This document shows positions 48,942 to 51,678 of a stretch of DNA of 51,678 nucleotides, one piece after another. Source of the stretch: Gemmataceae bacterium (GTDB lineage: Bacteria > Planctomycetota > Planctomycetia > Gemmatales > Gemmataceae). The position numbers and the translations under genes were made by a program. The notes beneath the pieces were generated by a model. The model was not told the origin of the DNA. It searched no databases and saw only the letters and a program-made list of their open reading frames with translations. The stretch is from the NCBI GenBank assembly GCA_022616435.1, contig JAKEET010000127.1:1-51678 (forward strand), in the 5' to 3' direction. Within the stretch, counting starts at the first letter, position 1. Each line of letters opens with the position of its first letter.

Positions 48942-50747
48942 TCAACCGGCCGTGAACGCATCCGCCGTCGTCGTCGTCATGGCATCGTCATTGTCCCACA
49001 GCGCCGCCAGGTTCTGCCGGATGCGGCGGTTGGCCAGCGTGAGGAAGTGACGCCCCGCCTGCACGTCGCGGTCGCGCTCGGCGGGTTGGCCGTTGTGATG
49101 GGTCAGCAGGTGATCGAGCCGGCTCAACGTGCAGCTCGACGCGTACAGGTCGCAAGCCGCGTCCGCGAGGCGCTCCTGCGGATACTGCCGCTTGAGCACC
49201 ACTTCCATCAGTTTCAGCTCGTCGTCGCTGCCGGCTAGCTTGCGGTAGTCCACGAGGACGTTCTGCACCGCGATGCCGAAATCGCGCACGCGGGCGGCCA
49301 GCTCATGAGCCTGGTGACGCAGCTCCGCGCTCTGGACCGGCACGCTAGGCAACGTGAACCGCGCCGCCATCTGATTCTGGCCGAAGCGCAAGAGCGCGCT
49401 GAAGTGCCGAAACGGGTTCTTGAGCGCCGTGAGCACCCCCTTGAGGCTCGCGCCGACGCCGCGCAGGCCGACCACGGCAATGAAGGCCCGCAGCACGTCG
49501 TTGGCCCCTTCGCCGATCTGGTTGATGCGGGCGTCGCGCATCATCCGCTCGATCGGCTCGTTCGAGAAGTAGCCCTGTCCGCCGTAGATCTGCAGGGTGT
49601 CGTTGACGATGGTCCACAGGGCCTCGCTGGCGAAGACCTTCAGCAGCGCCGTTTCCAGCATGTAGTCGTCCGACCCGCGATCGATGAAGGCGGCGCACTG
49701 GGTCGTGGTCGCTTCCATGGCGAACGCGTGGGCCGCCATCCAGGCGATTTTCTTCTTCACCAGCTCGAAATCGCTGAGCGGCTGCTTGAACTGGATCCGC
49801 CGCCGGGCGTGGGCGACGGCGGCGCGAAGACACGTCTTGGCCGCCCCGGTGCACGTGGCCCCGAACGTGGTGCGGCCGAAATCGAGCACCGTCAGCGCCA
49901 CCCGCAGGCCCTTGCCGATCGGGCCCAGGATGTTCGCGGCCGGCACCGCCAGGTTGTGAAACGCCAGCCGGGCGGTGGCGGTGCCGCGGATGCCGCACTT
50001 GGGCATGCGTGCTTCGACTACTTCGAAGCCGGGCATGTCCGGCGTCACCAGAAACGCCGTGATCCTTGTCTCATCAGTTCCCGGAGCCGGCGTGCGGGCC
50101 ATCACCGTCAAGACCTGGGCGATGCCGCCGTTGGTGATGTAGCGCTTCGTGCCGTTGAGGAACCACGTCTGGCCGTCGGGACTCGGCGTGGCGGTCGTCT
50201 GCACGTTGGCGGCGTCGGAGCCGGCCTCTTCCTCCGTGAGCGCGAACGCCCCCAGCTTCCGGCCGGTGACCAGATCGGGCAGCCAGCGCTCCTGCTGTGC
50301 TTTCGTGCCGAACAGCAAGAGCGCCCGGATGCCGATGGAATGATGCGCGTTGACGAAGACTCCCGTGGAGCCGCAGTGGCCGCCGATCAACTCCATGATC
50401 TTGCCATAGGCGCTCTGCGAGAACCCCCGGCCGCCGACCTCGCGGGGCGCGGTCATGCCGAGGACGCCGAGCCGGCCCAGGCCGTCGATGACGGATTGCG
50501 GAATGTCGGCGTCGCGGTCGATGGCGGCAGCGTCGATGTGCTCGTCCGCGAACCGGCGCAGCTCCGCGAGGGCCTGGTCCACCGCCGGCTGCTCGTCGGG
50601 CCGCAGCCGCGGATAGGGGAACAAGAGGGCCCCGTGAAACTTGCCGAAGAACAGGCTCTTGGCGAAGCCGTGCTTCAGATCGCCGTCGCCGAGCAGCTCT
50701 TCGGCCTGGCGTTTTTGTTCCTGGACCTGGGCGGTGGTGAGGGCCAT
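48942..50747 (-). CDS. acyl-CoA dehydrogenase (VLCAD/ACAD9-like)
   Basis: A 601-residue flavoenzyme of fatty-acid beta-oxidation, with the long C-terminal extension of the very-long-chain group. Motifs: GVFVNAHHSIGIRALLLFGT, FALTEEEAGSDAANVQT, here FALTEEEAGSDAA, which is the FAD/substrate loop; NGTKRYITNGGIA; FGRTTFGATC; and IYGGQGYFSNEPIERMMRDARI followed by QIGEGANDVLRAF, where the Glu is at the position of the catalytic base. It converts acyl-CoA to enoyl-CoA with electron transfer flavoprotein as acceptor. It begins 42 bases after the stop of the partial gene on the same strand, so they may be in one operon. Confidence 0.93.
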   Translation of the reverse strand: MALTTAQVQEQKRQAEELLGDGDLKHGFAKSLFFGKFHGALLFPYPRLRPDEQPAVDQALAELRRFADEHIDAAAIDRDADIPQSVIDGLGRLGVLGMTAPREVGGRGFSQSAYGKIMELIGGHCGSTGVFVNAHHSIGIRALLLFGTKAQQERWLPDLVTGRKLGAFALTEEEAGSDAANVQTTATPSPDGQTWFLNGTKRYITNGGIAQVLTVMARTPAPGTDETRITAFLVTPDMPGFEVVEARMPKCGIRGTATARLAFHNLAVPAANILGPIGKGLRVALTVLDFGRTTFGATCTGAAKTCLRAAVAHARRRIQFKQPLSDFELVKKKIAWMAAHAFAMEATTTQCAAFIDRGSDDYMLETALLKVFASEALWTIVNDTLQIYGGQGYFSNEPIERMMRDARINQIGEGANDVLRAFIAVVGLRGVGASLKGVLTALKNPFRHFSALLRFGQNQMAARFTLPSVPVQSAELRHQAHELAARVRDFGIAVQNVLVDYRKLAGSDDELKLMEVVLKRQYPQERLADAACDLYASSCTLSRLDHLLTHHNGQPAERDRDVQAGRHFLTLANRRIRQNLAALWDNDDAMTTTTADAFTAG

Positions 50748-50789
50748 GGGCAGTACTCCGAAACGGATGTCACTCCATCATACTTCGCA

Positions 50790-51678
50790 TCAATCCACGC
50801 CGCCGACGCGAGCGTCGCGGATGGCGTACAGGAAATCCTCGGGATCGCTGCTGTTGAGCGTCAGCCGGCCGACGACGCGGACCAGGCCGCGCCGAAACGT
50901 CGTCGTCTTGCCGGGCGGCAGCTCGACATACACGATGCTGACGGTGTCCGGCATCTCGCAGTACCAGCAGCCGACCGGGTACTCGATGAACATGAAGCCG
51001 GTCATCTCCGGATCGGCGCGCAAGGGCTGCATGAAGCCGTTGATGGCCACCTCCTTGCCGGCCAGCTCGTGCAGGTACTTCGCGAACGTCGGCCGGAACT
51101 TGGCGTCCACCACCGTGTCGGCGAACAGTTGCCAGGGAAGCTCGTTGGTCCCCGTGTCGCTCACCGGCGGCAACGGCGCGTTGTCGAGTCGCGACAGCAG
51201 CGGCCGTTTCGAGCGAAAGGCCAGCGTGCCGGCGTGCTTGTCTTCGTGCTGCGTCTTGTCGCCGACTTGCAGCTTCGGCAGGTTGTCGACGGCCTCGCGC
51301 AGCATTTGCCGGCGGCGACGCAGCTCCGGGTGATTCATGGCGAACTGGACGACGCAGCCGTCGAGCATCGCCGCGGCGGTGCGCAGGTCGCCGTGCGCGT
51401 TGGCCAACTCGGCGAGCTGCCAGAGCAGCGGACCGTCGGCGGGCAGCCATAAGGCAAGCTGTTGAACCAGCGCCGCGGCCCGGGCCGGCAGCTTCTTCCG
51501 TTCCGCGGCGGCCAGCTTGCCGGGCTCGAATTCCCCCTTGTCGTTGACGTAGCGCACGCCGAACAGGTCGTCGAGGTCCGGCGGTCCGGCCGGCCGCCGC
51601 AACTGGAGCAGCCGCGCCTGGACAAGCTTCAAGTGCAATGTTTCGGCAGCGTGGAACTTGCCCGGCGCCAGCCGAACC
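50790..51678 (-). CDS. hypothetical protein, 5' end beyond window
   Basis: The frame stays open from the stop at 50790 to the right edge (about 295 codons visible); the internal TTG at 51638 is not a start, since upstream codons read APGKFHAAETLHLK. The first half is helical and Arg/Leu-rich, with a tetratricopeptide-like section (LWQLAELANAHGDLRTAAAMLDG). The second half is beta-rich, with KEVAINGFMQPLRADPEMTGF and CWYCEMPDTVSIVYVELPPG, a pattern of some secreted or periplasmic planctomycete proteins that have a DUF3299-like C-terminal region. It precedes the acyl-CoA dehydrogenase gene. The N-terminus, and so any signal peptide, cannot be seen. Confidence 0.65.
   Translation of the reverse strand, partial: VRLAPGKFHAAETLHLKLVQARLLQLRRPAGPPDLDDLFGVRYVNDKGEFEPGKLAAAERKKLPARAAALVQQLALWLPADGPLLWQLAELANAHGDLRTAAAMLDGCVVQFAMNHPELRRRRQMLREAVDNLPKLQVGDKTQHEDKHAGTLAFRSKRPLLSRLDNAPLPPVSDTGTNELPWQLFADTVVDAKFRPTFAKYLHELAGKEVAINGFMQPLRADPEMTGFMFIEYPVGCWYCEMPDTVSIVYVELPPGKTTTFRRGLVRVVGRLTLNSSDPEDFLYAIRDARVGGVD

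Overview
The window is about 51.7 kb of GC-rich DNA that reads as a planctomycete chromosome, most like the Gemmataceae group. Evidence: a large exported protein (24723-27299) carries the planctomycete N-terminal motif ending RLEAREAPA; there are many eukaryotic-like kinase and regulatory domains, FG-GAP and DUF4114 secreted proteins, a MoxR/DUF58/BatA gene cluster, and intergenic palindromes of the kind common in that group. This placement is inference from gene content. No phage, insertion sequence, integrase or CRISPR array is visible, and the only RNA gene is a tRNA-Gln.

Layout. 1-1.9 kb: secreted FG-GAP repeat protein. 2.2-3.5 kb: AAA ATPase of a defence-type pair whose second gene looks truncated. 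3.5-11.2 kb: copper/heavy-metal efflux locus, with a TolC-family protein converging on a leftward operon of Cys-rich secreted protein, metal-binding lipoprotein, CusB-like adaptor and CusA-like pump. 11.2-14.6 kb: leftward Gfo/Idh/MocA, MFS and SDR genes, probably a sugar-acid or polyol pathway. 14.8-18.3 kb: membrane HEAT-repeat protein and a GNAT acetyltransferase. 18.4-22.3 kb: Rex, tRNA-Gln, a Ser/Thr kinase fused to a complete nicotinamidase domain, a PsiE-like protein and a hypothetical. 22.3-24.6 kb: sialidase-like protein and a second kinase paired with a small winged-helix-like protein. 24.7-30 kb: a surface protein with DUF4114, cyclophilin and repeat domains, and a peptidoglycan-binding-domain protein. 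30.2-31.9 kb: a compact, lower-GC type II restriction-modification system with a BglII/BstYI-like nuclease. 32-39.5 kb: Bat-like operon. 39.7-43.8 kb: GNAT protein, FHA-EAL c-di-GMP phosphodiesterase and an OmpR-type two-component system. 43.9-51.7 kb: a charged helical protein, a secreted protein, an L-lactate permease, a degenerate receiver/GGDEF protein, an acyl-CoA dehydrogenase and a partial gene at the right edge.

The strongest unusual item is the kinase-nicotinamidase fusion (19499-21268). All kinase motifs and the full D/K/C nicotinamidase triad with its metal ligands sit in one uninterrupted frame, lying next to rex, which encodes the NADH/NAD+ sensor. This suggests phospho-regulation of NAD salvage. 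Several genes share a recognisable promoter form, TTGCNN-16/17-TANNNT, and two of these promoters lie so close to the ATG that the transcripts should be nearly leaderless.
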